Source of the DNA: Liquidambar formosana
Lineage: Eukaryota > Streptophyta > Magnoliopsida > Saxifragales > Altingiaceae
Length of the DNA stretch: 64,000 nt
Direction: 5' to 3'
Assembly (NCBI GenBank): GCA_039720395.1
Contig: CM077827.1
Coordinates: forward strand, 10,269,991 to 10,333,990
The first letter of the stretch is position 1. Each line of letters opens with the position of its first letter. Of this stretch, positions 35,735-47,890 are shown one piece after another. The position numbers were made by a program, and so were the translations under genes. The notes beneath the pieces are model-generated. The model saw only the letters and a list, made by a program, of their open reading frames with translations, was not told where the DNA came from and made no database searches.

Positions 35735-35955
35735 AAAATAAAATAGTGACTATAAATGGTTAAAAAATCTACTTAAATGATAAATTTTGGAAAAAAATTT
35801 TTCTAAAAAATTGTTCAAAATGATGTTTTCTAATGAATTATGTGACCACTTTTCAAAAAAAAAAAAATTATATTTTTCTTAAATCTTAAAAAAATTAAAA
35901 TTAGTGGGGTGGGGGATCACTTGAAGGGGTGCAATATCCAGACTCTTATCATTTT
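35735..35955. mobile_element. Partial copy of the same Mutator-like MITE family
   Basis: It shares the core AAAATGATGTTTTCTA(A/G)TG and the flanking CTACTTAAA(T/C)GATAAATTT with the element at 35114, plus a GGGGTGCAATA-type right end. The left terminus is not recognisable. Confidence 0.5.
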
Positions 35956-35971
35956 TTCAAACAATTTTTTA

Positions 35972-36307
35972 GGGCAGTTATTGCAACCCCTCAACTTTAT
36001 TTGTAAATTCCACTTCTTTTTACTTTTTAAGATTTTAATGAAAAATATATAATTTTTTTCATGAAAATTGATAGTATTGCCTATTAGAGAACACCATTTT
36101 TAACTTTGTAGAATAAAGTTTTTCTAAAATCTATCATTTAAGTAGACTTTTTGACTATTTATAATTTTCATTTATGTAATAATAAAATAAAGATTGTAAA
36201 TGGCCAAAAATTCCTCTTAAACGACACATTTTGAAAAAAAATTCTTCTACGTAGTTGTTTAAAATAATGTTTTTTAGCAGACAACGTAGGGGTTGCAATT
36301 GTTGTCT
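35972..36307. mobile_element. Third Mutator-like MITE of the cluster
   Basis: The left end GGGCAGTTATTGCAACCCCT and the right end (complement CAACAATTGCAACCCCTACG) are related to the family at 35114. The interior carries the same TCTATCATTTAAGTAGACTT block. The target duplication is unclear. Confidence 0.6.
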
Positions 36308-36557
36308 ACTTTATTTTTATATTGGGTTAGGTTTGGGTTAGAAAATACTAGGGGTGTTAGTGGTTTAGGTTAAAAGCTGAGAACCAAACCAAACCAAACA
36401 AAACCGGCGGGTTTGGTTTGGTTTTTTTGTTATTAGTTTTGGTTTTGGTTCTAATTTTAGAAAACTGAATTAAATTGGTTTGATTTTGGTTTTCATGTTT
36501 AAAAACAAAACCAAACTGAAAAAACCAAAAAATACTATATATATATATATATATATA

Positions 36558-36729
36558 CAGAGGTGATCCCATCAGCACGTGTTGATATAAGTTACATCAA
36601 CACTATGCATTGGGGGTTGTACCCCTTGCATTGATTCAATGCATCTCACATCCCACAAATGCACAAGCTACAACTCCCAATGCAGGTTTTGATATAAGTT
36701 ATATCAGTACGTGCTTACCTGATCATCAT

Positions 36730-36731
<2 letters not shown>
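36558..36731. mobile_element. Foldback MITE bounded on both sides by (TA)n
   Basis: The left arm CAGCACGTGTTGATATAAGT and right arm (complement AAGCACGTACTGATATAACT) are inverted and continue with ATGCATTGGGGGTTGTA and TGCATTGGGAGTTGTAG. (AT)n lies directly on both sides (36536-36557, 36732-36779), so the target was probably a TA repeat. Confidence 0.65.

Positions 36732-36779
<48 letters not shown>
36732..36779. repeat. (TA)n microsatellite
   Basis: About 22 TA units immediately right of the foldback MITE at 36558-36731. Confidence 0.9.
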
Positions 36780-36781
<2 letters not shown>

Positions 36782-37365
36782 CAAACTTTAGTTTGTAAAT
36801 TTCCTATTCTAATAAGGGCATAATAGGTAATAGATTCAAAATAGTAGTACTGAACTTACTAGAGTACAGAACCTACTAAATAATGAGTGCTGACTAAGTG
36901 ACTAGTGATGTTGGCATGTATATTAGATTCGAAATTTGAACTTGAATTGACATATGTCAATATGTTTCCATTTTGATACAATGTTTAATGTTTTTTTTAG
37001 TTGCTAATGTAAGTGCTTTTATTAAAAATGTTTTTATTTGGAGTTTGGCATGTCATTTTTTTCATTTTCAATTATTTGTTATTACTAAATTGGTTAAAAC
37101 CGAAACCGAAACCGAACTGAACCAATTTGAAATTTTTTGGTTTGGTTTGGTTTGTTTTTTTATAGTATGGTTTGGTTTTGGTTTGGTAAGAACAAAATTG
37201 AAGTATAATGGTTTGGTTTGAAATCTACCCTAAAACCGAACCAAATTAAACCACTAACACCCCTAGAAAATACCCATTAGACTTTAATTTGAATTGAGCG
37301 AAGACTGAGAGATTTAACAAATGTCCAACTTGATCCAATGTGTGTAATGTATTATAATTTATTAG

Positions 37366-37530
37366 AATTGGTTCTATGAGGATGTGTTGATATAAGTTAT
37401 ATCAACATTATGCATTGGGGTTGTACCTTTTGCAATGGTAGGTTATGGAGTGCATTGAGCTAATGTGAAAAGTATGACTTCTAATGCATGGTATTGATAT
37501 GACAAGTTGTTGCATGGATCCCCCATTTGA
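37366..37530. mobile_element. Related foldback MITE copy
   Basis: It shares GTGTTGATATAAGTTATATC and ATGCATTGGGGTTGTACC with the element at 36558, and has a right end with ATGCATGGTATTGATATGAC in inverted relation. Borders are approximate. Confidence 0.5.
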
Positions 37531-37866
37531 AAATTAAAATAGGCCTACTCATTCTACTCAATCAACTTGAGTCTAAAAAATTGAGTTCAGATTGACCTCA
37601 AGCTTAAGTTGAAGATCGGATTAGGTTGGAATTTGTTGAGAGTTCTACCCCTTATATTAGGCCTAATTTCCCCCTCCCCCCTCCCCATAAACGAGGGGTA
37701 TTCCAAGACATTAGGCCCAAGCTAATCTCCCTGTGATGCAAAACTACCTACAAATCCATGCATATAATAACGAAGGAAGGGAGACTCAAACTCGAGACCT
37801 ACGGTCCTGAGCCATGATTTTTTGCCATTTATGTATATAATTATGTATATTTCTCTCTCTATATAT

Positions 37867-37908
37867 ATGTGTATGTGTGTGTGTGTGTGTGTATGTGTGT
37901 GTGTGTGT
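37867..37908. repeat. (GT)n microsatellite
   Basis: Imperfect GT run with two interruptions (GTAT), 60 bases outside the 3' LTR of copia element 3. Confidence 0.85.
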
Positions 37909-37969
37909 ACACGTGTGCGTGTGTTTTTGCTGCTCTTAAAACGAATGTGATTAGGTAGAACAGATGCAC

Positions 37970-38849
37970 TGTTGGAAATAAAATATGGAAGCTACAAGTA
38001 AAAAACAGAAACTTATCAGACTGAGATGTGTGAGAACATTGCCCTTAAAAGTAGATCGTGCCCCACAGAACAAATCGCCCGGTGCAGATGGATAGTGGCG
38101 GCCTATTCTCCAGGGTACAACAGTCGCACCTCCCGCAAGCATACACTCGCAATGTTGGAGAGATGTGAATAGCTCAGATCACTCCTTCGTAGAACAAGAA
38201 TTGCAGACCTAGAATACTTAGAACTGTAGAACTGAAAATAACAACTCGAAATACTTGAAAAGAAATATAGAGAGAGAAGGAGAGAGCAGTAGTTATTGGT
38301 ATGTTTTGGAAATGGTGGAAGGACCTCTTTATATAGTGTTTAGAGAGAGAAATTGCTACAAAGAATTAAATAAAATATTTATTTACGAAATAAATATTAA
38401 AATAGCTACAAATGAATCTGGACAGAAACATGGGAATATGTATAATTTAAATCTACAACAGTAAAAAATATTTAATTTGCCAACAATCAAAATGGTCCGA
38501 CCCAGAAGCCCAATAATCAAAATGATAAAAAGTGGCCAGACTTGCGCACACATGCGAAGCTAAAAATCCGGGATTTGTACCCCCCTGCGCACACATAGCA
38601 CACTTGCGTCGCGCCCGACTAAGTTAATTTTAAGACCCCTATCCTGTAAATTGATCAATTAGGCTTCGGCTCATACACACATGGGCTTCCTTAAACTTTA
38701 TCACATGTTAACCACACATAAAGATTTTAAAGATAAATAAACACAAGACAAAGCTTTATAGATTTCCAATGTGGAACAAGATGTTTTGGGCCAACAACAA
38801 AAAACACAAGAACAATCTTAATATTTTGAAATACCAACTATATACAACA
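37970..38849 (-). repeat. 3' LTR of copia element 3
   Basis: An 880-bp LTR matching 54376-55304. On the minus strand it starts TGTTGTATATAGTTGG after the polypurine tract and ends TTTCCAACA before the target duplication. Confidence 0.88.
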
Positions 38850-38860
38850 ATCCCCCACAT

Positions 38861-39424
38861 ATTTCAAAATACAAGAATAAAAGAGATACAAAGGAGTAAG
38901 AGAATTAAATGCATGAGTAATAGTGTCTTTAGGACTATGAACCATTACCTAGGATAAGTAAGTAGTAACCCATAGAAACTCGGTAAAATTAAAAAACTTT
39001 ATGAACCAAAATTCCTTATTGTAGATTAAGCATCTTACAACCCATAAAAAATTCTCGAGATCTGAGCTATTCAAGTCGGGGTGGCACGAATAGGCCATGC
39101 GCCATACTTGGATATTTATGAGTGCTCTAGAGAACCTGCCTGAGTTCTTATAGGAAGCGGCTCCACTCCTACACTCATATAGGTGGATCCGTCAAGTGTA
39201 CACTATAATTAAGCATACCATCCAAATAGGACTATGGTCTCCATTAAGAATTAAATTTGACCTTACACATTACAGTTTGCACTATTTACACCATAGGAAG
39301 GGACACTCGAATATAAATGATAGTGCGCTACCAAATCAACTAGTGATTTGTTATTACCCGTATGAACCTACTTCTTATGATTTCCATTTGCATAGGTCGG
39401 GTTACCATCACTGTTAACTTTTTG
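38861..39424 (-). other. 3' untranslated region of copia element 3
   Basis: Lies between the RNase H end and the polypurine tract next to the 3' LTR. No coding domain is seen; the short plus-strand ORFs here are incidental. Confidence 0.55.
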
Positions 39425-40102
39425 TTATAGGCATAAGTCCCATTCCCCTCGATATATCACTCACTAGTTTTCTACCTAGTGGTTTAGTCAGAGGATCGGC
39501 CAAGTTCAACTTTGATCTCACAAAATTAAGGGATATAATCTCATCATTAAGTAGCTACCTCACAATATCGTGTCTCAGGTGTATATGCCTACTCTTCCCA
39601 TTATAAGATTTTTTTTTTTAGCCCTAGCAATCACAGCCTAGCTATCACAGTGAATAAACATGGATGGAACTGGTCTTATCCAAATGAGAATATTTGCTAA
39701 GAAGTTTCTAAGCCACTTAACCTCAATACCAGCATTCTCTAAGGCAATAAACTCGGATTCCATAGTGGACCAAGCTATGCAAGTTTGCTTGGAAGATGTC
39801 CAAGACACTGCACCTCCACCAAGAGAAAAAATATAACCACACGTGGATTTTGTCTCGTCTGAGTCAAAGACCCAGCTAGCATTGCAATACCCCTCTAACA
39901 CTACAGGAAATCCACTGTAAAATAAACCATAGTTAATAGTTCCTCTTAAGTACCATAGTACTCTGTTCAAAGCAGTCCAATGATCCTTGTTAGGACAATG
40001 AGTATATCGACTTAATCTGCCTACAGCATATGCAATATCAGGTCGAGTGCAGTTCATTAAATACATAAGACTTCTAATCACTTGAGCATATTTAGTTTGA
40101 GA
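39425..40102 (-). pseudogene. copia RT end and RNase H, 3' part (element 3)
   Basis: It resumes after the CACTA insertion with [80 protein letters not shown] and IHCDS. Beyond a stop and T tract near 39610-39640 the tail NLADPLTKPL is still visible (about 39500). It is the continuation of 51101-51879. Confidence 0.85.
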
Positions 40103-40119
40103 CACTACAACAAAAGAGG

Positions 40120-40510
40120 TCTTTTACGGCGTGCAAAAAATGCCATAAAAAAGCTTTTAGGGCGTTCGGGCGAACGCCGTAGGATGCGACGCCATGCAAA
40201 GTGAAAAGTCATTCACGGCATACCTCACACGCCATAAAAGAGTTATTCACAGCATTCCTTGCACGCCGTAAAAGAGTTATTTACGGTATGCACTTGAATG
40301 CTATTAAAATAGGTATGTTGAATCGATTTCCACATATTCATAGCATTTTATGCACGCTATGAATAATTATTCACGACATTCCAATGCATGCCATAAATGA
40401 CTTATTTATGGCATGCATTTGAATGCCATTAAATAGTATGCTAAAACTTCCAAATATTTACAGCATTTCTTGCATGTCATAAAAAGACTTTTTATGGCAT
40501 GACATGCATG
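40120..40510. repeat. Left subterminal repeats of the CACTA element
   Basis: At least ten copies of a ~10-base motif such as TTACGGCGTGC, CACGGCATAC, CACGCCATAAA, CACGCCGTAAA and TATGGCATGCATT lie in both orientations at intervals of roughly 25-45 bases. In En/Spm-type elements such repeats bind the regulatory transposase TNPA. Confidence 0.8.
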
Positions 40511-42519
40511 CTATTGAGTTTATTATAATTATTATTTCTTGATAGCAAGCATTTGATGACACTAAAGTATAAATTGTAAGAAGAATGTAAAACCTATATA
40601 TGGTGCTAAAATAGGGACCTGTAACAAAAACTATAGCTCATGAATCCTCAAAACACATAACTAAGTCTTCCAATTCTTCTTTTCATTAAAGCCACTTGAA
40701 TTAAATGAGAAATTGTTCAAAAAAAGAGTGAAAAAACCCAATACATGATTATATCCAAAGAAAAGAGAACATTGATTAGCCTTCTATTGCAAACTTGCTA
40801 ATAGTGTTCGTTCAAAAAACTATCAAATTACAACATACCATTGAATCCATACAAATATTACTAGTAATAACAAAACACCAACCCATCAACCAAACTGACA
40901 TCATAACTTGATCACCACCATCACAAGTGGAAACAAAACTTTCAAAGAAGCACCCTTAACACTAATCATCAACTTACAAAATATAAAGGTTATTTAATTA
41001 GAAAATTTTTTTGATGAAAATCTTAAATTGTGTATTGTATTCTCCATGTTGGCAAAAATATATCCATGTTGGCAAAAATATACAACATAGTTCATTTAAA
41101 CAAATCACAACATGCCAAATTTTAAATGCTATGGATTAAATGTTTCAAGTATGAAAGAATTCACACCAAGCTTAATTTATTGGCTAAGGAAGAACTCGCA
41201 GGGCATTAGGATACATTAGGATGCAGAGAGATGTTGATGCAAAGGAACGTATATGCTAGCTTGCCATTGACTCCTATCCAGCTGTCTTGAAATACAAATA
41301 ACTACAGCATTTGTCACAATTTACATCATGTAAAGTCCATCAACCCCATATAAATTACCTACTTATCCTTAATTCTAGATGTCATACTTGCTAAGGGATA
41401 TATCAATACATTTTCCTTTTTAACCTTGTTAATAGGTCTTTTGTGGTTCGATAAAGTAAAATTTTCTTAAGAATCTCCTCCAAGGGGCTGACTGAATAAA
41501 CGGTCTCAACCATGTATTTCACCACATCTTGTGTGTCTTCAATTTGATTCCATATTTCTCAGTCCCAAAATAAAATAAAGTCCATAAAGGTTTTGTACTT
41601 CAACATTCATATCACTGATGACAAATTATCAGTTCAATAGTCACCTTAATCTCCAGCTTACGACACAATCTAATCAAATATATGCTCAAACAACTATAAC
41701 CATATAGCATTCTATACATTTAATGATTTCCCTTTGGACTTTCGGAAACTGCAATGTCACCAATTGTCAATTGTTTGGAGTTAAAATTAGAGGAAAAAAG
41801 AACTATACAACTCAATGTACAACATTTGATGGAGTCTTTTGGAAAATCACCTTTCTCCAAAACTTTGATAAGCATATAGTTGCTTTAAATGCATCGAGGT
41901 TATGGTATCAAATAAGGTTACAGAATTCCCAGGCTTGTCCTTAAACCAAAATATCATGTCAGTCAACATAAGAAGTGGGATGCATCCACCTGTGAATTAG
42001 ACCATATTTTCACATGTCAATATCAGTAAGAAGTGGAATTGTAGCACATTCAATGGGGAGAATAGAATAGAAACAAGATCTAGAGTTGAGATGTCAAAAC
42101 TAATTTGCTATAACTTGTACCTGGGAAGTTGAAAGCATAATTTGAAAAGAACAATACTCATCCTAAAGCATTCTGCTATATAAGTTTAGTCAAATAAAAA
42201 TTAATAGCCTTGTAGAAAAAAGAAAAGGAGGAAGGGTCCTAAACATTACACAATTACCTGCCAACACAGTAGATAAATGGGTACAAGTCACCCAATTACA
42301 TAAATCCTACAATCCATTATATTCTCCTTTGAAATGGATAAAAAGAAAGTATAATCGATAAATGCTAATCATCACATCAGATGAAGGCAGGACCATTGGA
42401 TTAAGATAAAACCATAAATGCTTATCATCCATAAATCTTATATTTCGTTTCATATGGAACAACATTTATTATAAAGTCATTTTAAAAGTGCTACTACATA
42501 GTTAGTTTAAGATAAAACA

Positions 42520-44470
42520 TTTACCTCCAATGCATGTCAACTATCAAGGACGATGAATTCTATTGGCCAAGCTATCATACTAGTCAATGCATCTTCAAGA
42601 TTTGAAAATTCCTTTGTTTGTTGAAACAGTGGCACATTTACAATTACATGATCAACCCAGACTTTCTAGTAACGAGGTCCTGGCGGCACATAATGCATAA
42701 ATGTATCAGGGGCTGTTACTGCAATTGATGCTTTTGCAACTAATACTCCATTACCCAGCCAATGCATCAGCTTGCATTTGGTATCAATCTTAAGGTCACC
42801 CCTTTGTGCACCAACACTACCAATGTGCGACTATCATAAAGATTATGAAAAAAAATTAGATTAAAAAAAAAAAAACAGTCGTTTTTATAAGTGATACATT
42901 TCTATTGAAATAATTTATATAGATTTACCTGATTACTTGATCTATGTGTATTGATCATGTTCTCCTCAATGGATTTTTGACACTAAAAAATTGCAATTGT
43001 CACATTTTTTATTAGCAAAAGGAATATGTTATTATTTAGAGAAAATTGAGATACATACATAAAACAAATACAATCCCCCCAAAATATAAAACACAAACCC
43101 GTCCAAATGATCACCCAACTAGACAAAACTAATACCCCAACACAAAACCCTCCAAGAGAGATAGAGAAATAGAGAACAGGTGAAGCATACCATTTCAACT
43201 TCTGTGTGATCAACTAAATGTTACGTTGATTATCCCCACAAACAGGAAAAAAAAAAAAACAAAAAACAAAAAACCACATTAAATGTTTTTTATACTTGTC
43301 CAGGGGGTTGCTCTTGCCCAGGGGTCTTTGGGTGTAATCTCTTTTCAATGTAATAGAATATCTTTGGAGTTGATTAAAAAAAAAAAAGTTTTTTTTTTCA
43401 ATCCTAGTTAGAAAGAACTTCAAATCTAGAACTCTAAAATATGCGAAATGCTGTTTTTGGTGTTAGAAGAACTACTCTAAAAGAGAATTTCGTACATCAA
43501 AAGAAAATCCACTAACACACACAAAAATCAGAACTAGACATCCTGTACCCCTCTAAAACAACACCAAGGGAAACAAGAGAGCTATCAACACCAAGGGGGG
43601 TGATGGTTTAAAATAGGCAGGGAAGTTAAACAACAGCCTAGGCAACAAACAGGCAATATTTATTTTGCTGTTGTATCCTTCCTTTATATATTAATGAAGT
43701 TTTATTTTGCCAATAAAAAAAAAAAACAAAAAAACAAACAGGCAAGTTTTTTTCAATAAATATCTGTTAATTCTAAAGCTGTGTATGAGATAGGCCTTTA
43801 AAAGTAAATCTAGAGACCATTAGAAGCCATTATTTCTTGACTCAAAATCATATCAACATTAATTGTGGTTTCAATTGACAATTTTAATAAATACGTTACA
43901 CACACACACACACACACATATATATACACAAATTAATACTAGTAGGGATTTAACAACAGCCCTAGTACAAAAACTTAGTATAGATCATTTACCTCGGTTG
44001 GCCTTTCTATTTGTGCAAGTCTATCCATCATCTTCTCCGATCAAATTTCTAGGAGATTTAGCTGGGATTGAAGTTGCCTCACAGTCTTGCTTTTTCCTAT
44101 TTTGGCATCTACCTTTGATGGGGCAGCCCCAATCCCATCCCTCGCACCCAAACTCGACATTTTGGACTGATTACTTTGGCAATAGCATCATTTCTAATAG
44201 TGTTGGTTGGCTGCCGATTGCATTCTTATAGTTTCTTCTAAAATTAATATCATTATAACTTCAAAAAGTTGTTTTTCTTTTAAAATACATATATTATTCT
44301 ACACACACAAATTACTGATGTGAAACTAAATGAGATGCAGTTTTTACCACAACTTCAGCAATTAAATCATTGATAGGTTTCAAATTCCCAGGGTTCCTCA
44401 TATGCCCTTTGATCTATACATCGGATCAAGTCACCTCGTCAGGATTATCAGCTACTTTTTTATGCCAAAA
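42520..44470 (-). pseudogene. Degenerate TNPA-like (Transposase_24, Ptta/En/Spm) gene
   Basis: Two stretches read on the minus strand resemble the plant Ptta/En/Spm family. Near 44460-44350: DNPDEVT, KGHMRN.GNLKPINDLIAEV, matching the family's short region around 'rkdGspvn...vi'. Near 44190-44130: the GRVRGxG-like VWVRGMGLG segment. Near 42835-42540: GDLKIDTKCKLMHWLGNGVL, VAKASI, VPPGPRYWKVWVD and SNLEDALTSMIAWPIEFIVL, matching the family's C-terminal region. Stops and intervening A-rich inserts (43230-43390, 43620-43740) disrupt it. The family call is from memory of motif patterns. Confidence 0.5.
43620..43737 (+). mobile_element. Truncated LINE-like 3' end with poly(A)
   Basis: TTTATATATTAATGAAGTTT followed by TATTTTGCCAATAAAAAAAA resembles the 3' ends of plant L1-type LINEs and ends in an A-rich tract. 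It lies within the degenerate transposase gene. A similar A-tailed piece is at about 43265-43390 (AATCTCTTTTCAATGTAATA then a poly(A)). Confidence 0.4.
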
Positions 44471-45384
44471 CATAAACATTATAAATGATTAATTAAACGA
44501 CTAGTATTTGGAAGAAATAGGAGAGAATGCCACACACAAACCCACACATATATTGATTTAAATACATTATGTCACTTCTCACAGGGAAGAAATGCTCAAA
44601 TTTCAAACAAGACTTTAGATAGTAGAAAGATAGTAAAAACCATTGTTGCAAAGTTTGCCAACCAAGAAGCCGCAAAATCAAAGGTGAAAAGCCTCAAAAT
44701 TTCAATCAAGACATCCATGTGACACAATTATCTGAATTTAAATAAAATACCAAACATAATTAACACATCTCCCTCCACCCCAACACCGAAAAAAAAAAGC
44801 AAAAAAAACCATATATGGCGTTTTTCAACTATGTAAGCATGTACGGTTTAAAACTTGAAACCATTACATTGTTTGGTATGCCTTAATCTCCAACTATACA
44901 TGGCATTTTTCAATTGAATGCAAATTAATTGTAATAGGATAATAGCATGGTATGAGAATTAAGGGCATGGAAGCATCTAATCTGAGCATATGAAACCATT
45001 ACATCCAAATAGACACAGCATATATGTAAGCATGTACAGTTTAAAACTTGAATTATTACCCTTATTCTTAATGCAGCAAGGAAAAATTAGCATGAACTCT
45101 GTGCTAAGCTCTAGTTGTGTGCAGAAGACCGCAAAACAAAAGGGATATCAGTTCTGATGAACAGCACAGACAATGATGAATCCAATAGGAAGTTAGGGAT
45201 TGCCAGTCACAACTGTAATGAGCAATCCTCATTGGCTGAAAATTGAAATAAAATTCTAATAAAAAGGAAAAATAATATGAATGAAAACCCAATTCGAGTG
45301 TGCTGGATGGGGAAAAGTGTTCATATGTACATAGATAGTGAAATCTATAAGTATATACCGTCGATGATGAAGTAGAATGAACAC

Positions 45385-46943
45385 TGTCACACCCCATTTT
45401 TGTCACCTTAATTCCACACCTCTCCGCCTTTTCTTTATGCATATTATACTCATGGATTCATGTTCGAGAAGTTTTGTTGGATGATTTAGAGCTTTAATAT
45501 GATGATTTCAAATGCCCATAGTTGGAAGAGCAATAGAGGAGTTCTAGAACAATTTTCGTCCAAAATATGCTTTAAAACTAGATTTCGTATTTTTGCCATA
45601 ACTTTTGACTCGAAAGTCGGATTTGGATGAAATTGGTCTTGTTAATTTTTTTTTTTAAAGCTCTACAACTTTGCATCTAATGAAAATTTTCCAATTCCAA
45701 CGTTTTCATGCCCAAAAAGGCTCTTAAAGTAGCTGCTGTTGTAGGGTAGCAGGAATAAAGTTTTTTTTACATTCTTTTTAATCCCACATCAGTTGGATAA
45801 GAATAATACCTCTTCCTAGCTCTATTATAAATCAGGGTCCTCACCTCCTTCATAGGGAAACCAAGTCTCAGTTGAACTTTCCTGAGTAAAAGTTTAGGTT
45901 CGAGTATTTAGCTCAAAGGAAACACCCAATGGTGCCTTCTTGAGCGAACCACTCGTCCTAGAGACAAGAATTTGAGTTGCTAAGCTCGAGAGGGAAACAC
46001 CCAATGGTGCCTTCTTGAACAAACCACTTATCCTAGAAAGCTTAGGAAGTCATTCGTGGAGCGATTCGTGTGGACCCCTGCCAAAGTTTGTGGAGGTGAA
46101 ATAGAGCTTGTCACGTTCTATCAGGTATGATTCTAAACTTTCTCTAGCATGTTCAAGCTTATGCCATGATATATATGTGATATTGTATGTTCCCTTGAGT
46201 TTTATTAATCATAGGATTTTATTAGTTTTTTTATCCTAAATCAAACTAGTTTATTAAACTAAAGTTGTTTTCAGTAAAGCAAATTATTTTCAAAGCAAGA
46301 GTTTGATTATGGATTGGATTCTAATAGAGTCCTACGAGGAGTGAAACTCTCCCCCCAACTTATTTTTTTGAACTACAGTGACTTTAATCCATGTATTTCG
46401 TTGCATGCTATGTAAGCGCTCGTTTTGAGGCTAAGTCCGCCCTAGGATACTAAGTATCTTAGGTTTTCTTTTTTGTTTTCTTTTATTCATTTGTCCATCA
46501 CATATGATTGCTAGTGGAGTAGGATGGACTCATGCTTGTGATTGTTAGTGATTAGGATGAATTTATCCATTACATATGATTGCTAGAATAGTAGGATGGA
46601 TTTGTGATTGATTAGCATGCTGTATTTTATTGATGGATAATGATTTGCATGTGTTTAAGTCATTAAATTAGCCCAATCAAATTAAGAGACCAACTCGGGC
46701 AATGTGAGTGCCTATGGGCTTAGCCCAGAACCTTCCCACATCGTAACTTAGCCCTCGAATCCTAATTTTCTGGTTTTAAAGACTTTGCCTTTCCTTTTAA
46801 AATGGAGTCATGAGGTTTTTGCAAATAAATTTTTTTTAGGGTTTTCCTCTTTTCCTTAAAAAACGACGTAGGCGACTCCTTTCCTTTTGTTGTCTTTTCC
46901 TATCTTTTGCCAAACCTTTGTGGGCCGTTTTCTGGGGTTCACA
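45385..46943 (+). mobile_element. Solo LTR inside the CACTA element
   Basis: A 1559-bp segment starting TGTCACACCCCATTTTTGTC and ending GGGGTTCACA, flanked by a perfect 5-bp duplication AACAC (45380-45384, 46944-46948). A TATTATAAAT box lies near 45824. No internal domain or second LTR adjoins it, so an element was reduced to one LTR by recombination. The uninterrupted target sequence occurs at 49254-49302 in the same CACTA element. The end sequence GTAGGCGACTCC..TTCTGGGG suggests a Ty3/gypsy LTR, with low certainty. Confidence 0.85.
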
Positions 46944-46999
46944 AACACATACAATCATTTTTGGCACAATTGATAACACAAGACTCTGTAAACTTAAGA

Positions 47000-47848
47000 A
47001 ATGACCCTTTGTAACACAATGTCAATTATATAACCTTAAGAAATGACCCTCTGTACAAGTGACCAAGTCGAATCAATTGATAACACAGCCCAGAAGCACA
47101 ATTTCGTGCAATTTATTCACATATGATTTGTATATATCAGCTCTGTCTAGGTCCAAAGGCTAAAAGATGCTACTATGATACATAAGGACCACAACAGAAC
47201 AAATGAATTTACTACTTTAAGTACCGATTGAATGTCATTCATTAGTTCAAAAGAGTCAACTAGGGGAGATATTTTGGGCACTGTCCAGAGCTATTGTTGG
47301 CTGTCTATGTGATGTCTTTAATTCAGAAAATAAATTTCTCAAGTTAATGAAGATGCAACTGTGTGAATCCCCCTATCAATCTACAACTTACATTGACGGA
47401 GCTGAGCATGCCGTAAAACCTGAAGCTGGCTACTGAACTATTTGAGATGTGATGGAAGCATTGAATCATTTCCAATTTGAGTTCATCCACTACCTAAAAA
47501 TCTGATTTTGCAGATAAAGTGAAAGGATTATTATTACTCTTACTAAATTTCTTTGGTGGTTTGTGAAAGAGAAAAAAGGATTTGGAGAAAGCTACAAAAA
47601 CCATGGTTGTTAGTCTTTACAAGGATCAGCAAGGAGAATATCACTATAATCTTGAGGAAATTCAGGGAAAAGAGACCTGTTCTGAGTCTAAAATGTTTTG
47701 AGAAGATTGTAATATGTCTATGCTATAGTAAAACATATGATAGTGTGGAAAATCACAAGACAGCTAAGAATTTGCTATATTTCTTTTCTTTCTTTTTTTC
47801 TATGGTGATTTCGCTGTACTTCTAAAAAAATTATTTTCAAACACTATA

Positions 47849-47890
<42 letters not shown>

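Larger units (their letters stand above)
36349..37265. mobile_element. hAT-like non-autonomous element
   Basis: The ends TAGGGGTGTTAGTGGTTTA (left) and its complement (right) are perfect for at least 19 bases. A perfect 8-bp target duplication GAAAATAC lies at 36341-36348 and 37266-37273. Sub-terminal arms are rich in GGTTTGGTTTGG words. No transposase is encoded. It carries a nested foldback (36558-36731) between (AT)n tracts. Confidence 0.88.

Noticed and set aside
44493..45442. Minus-strand ORFs of 62 and 112 residues inside the CACTA element
   Set aside because: No resemblance to transposase or host proteins; the second ends right across the solo-LTR border, so it is a chance frame.
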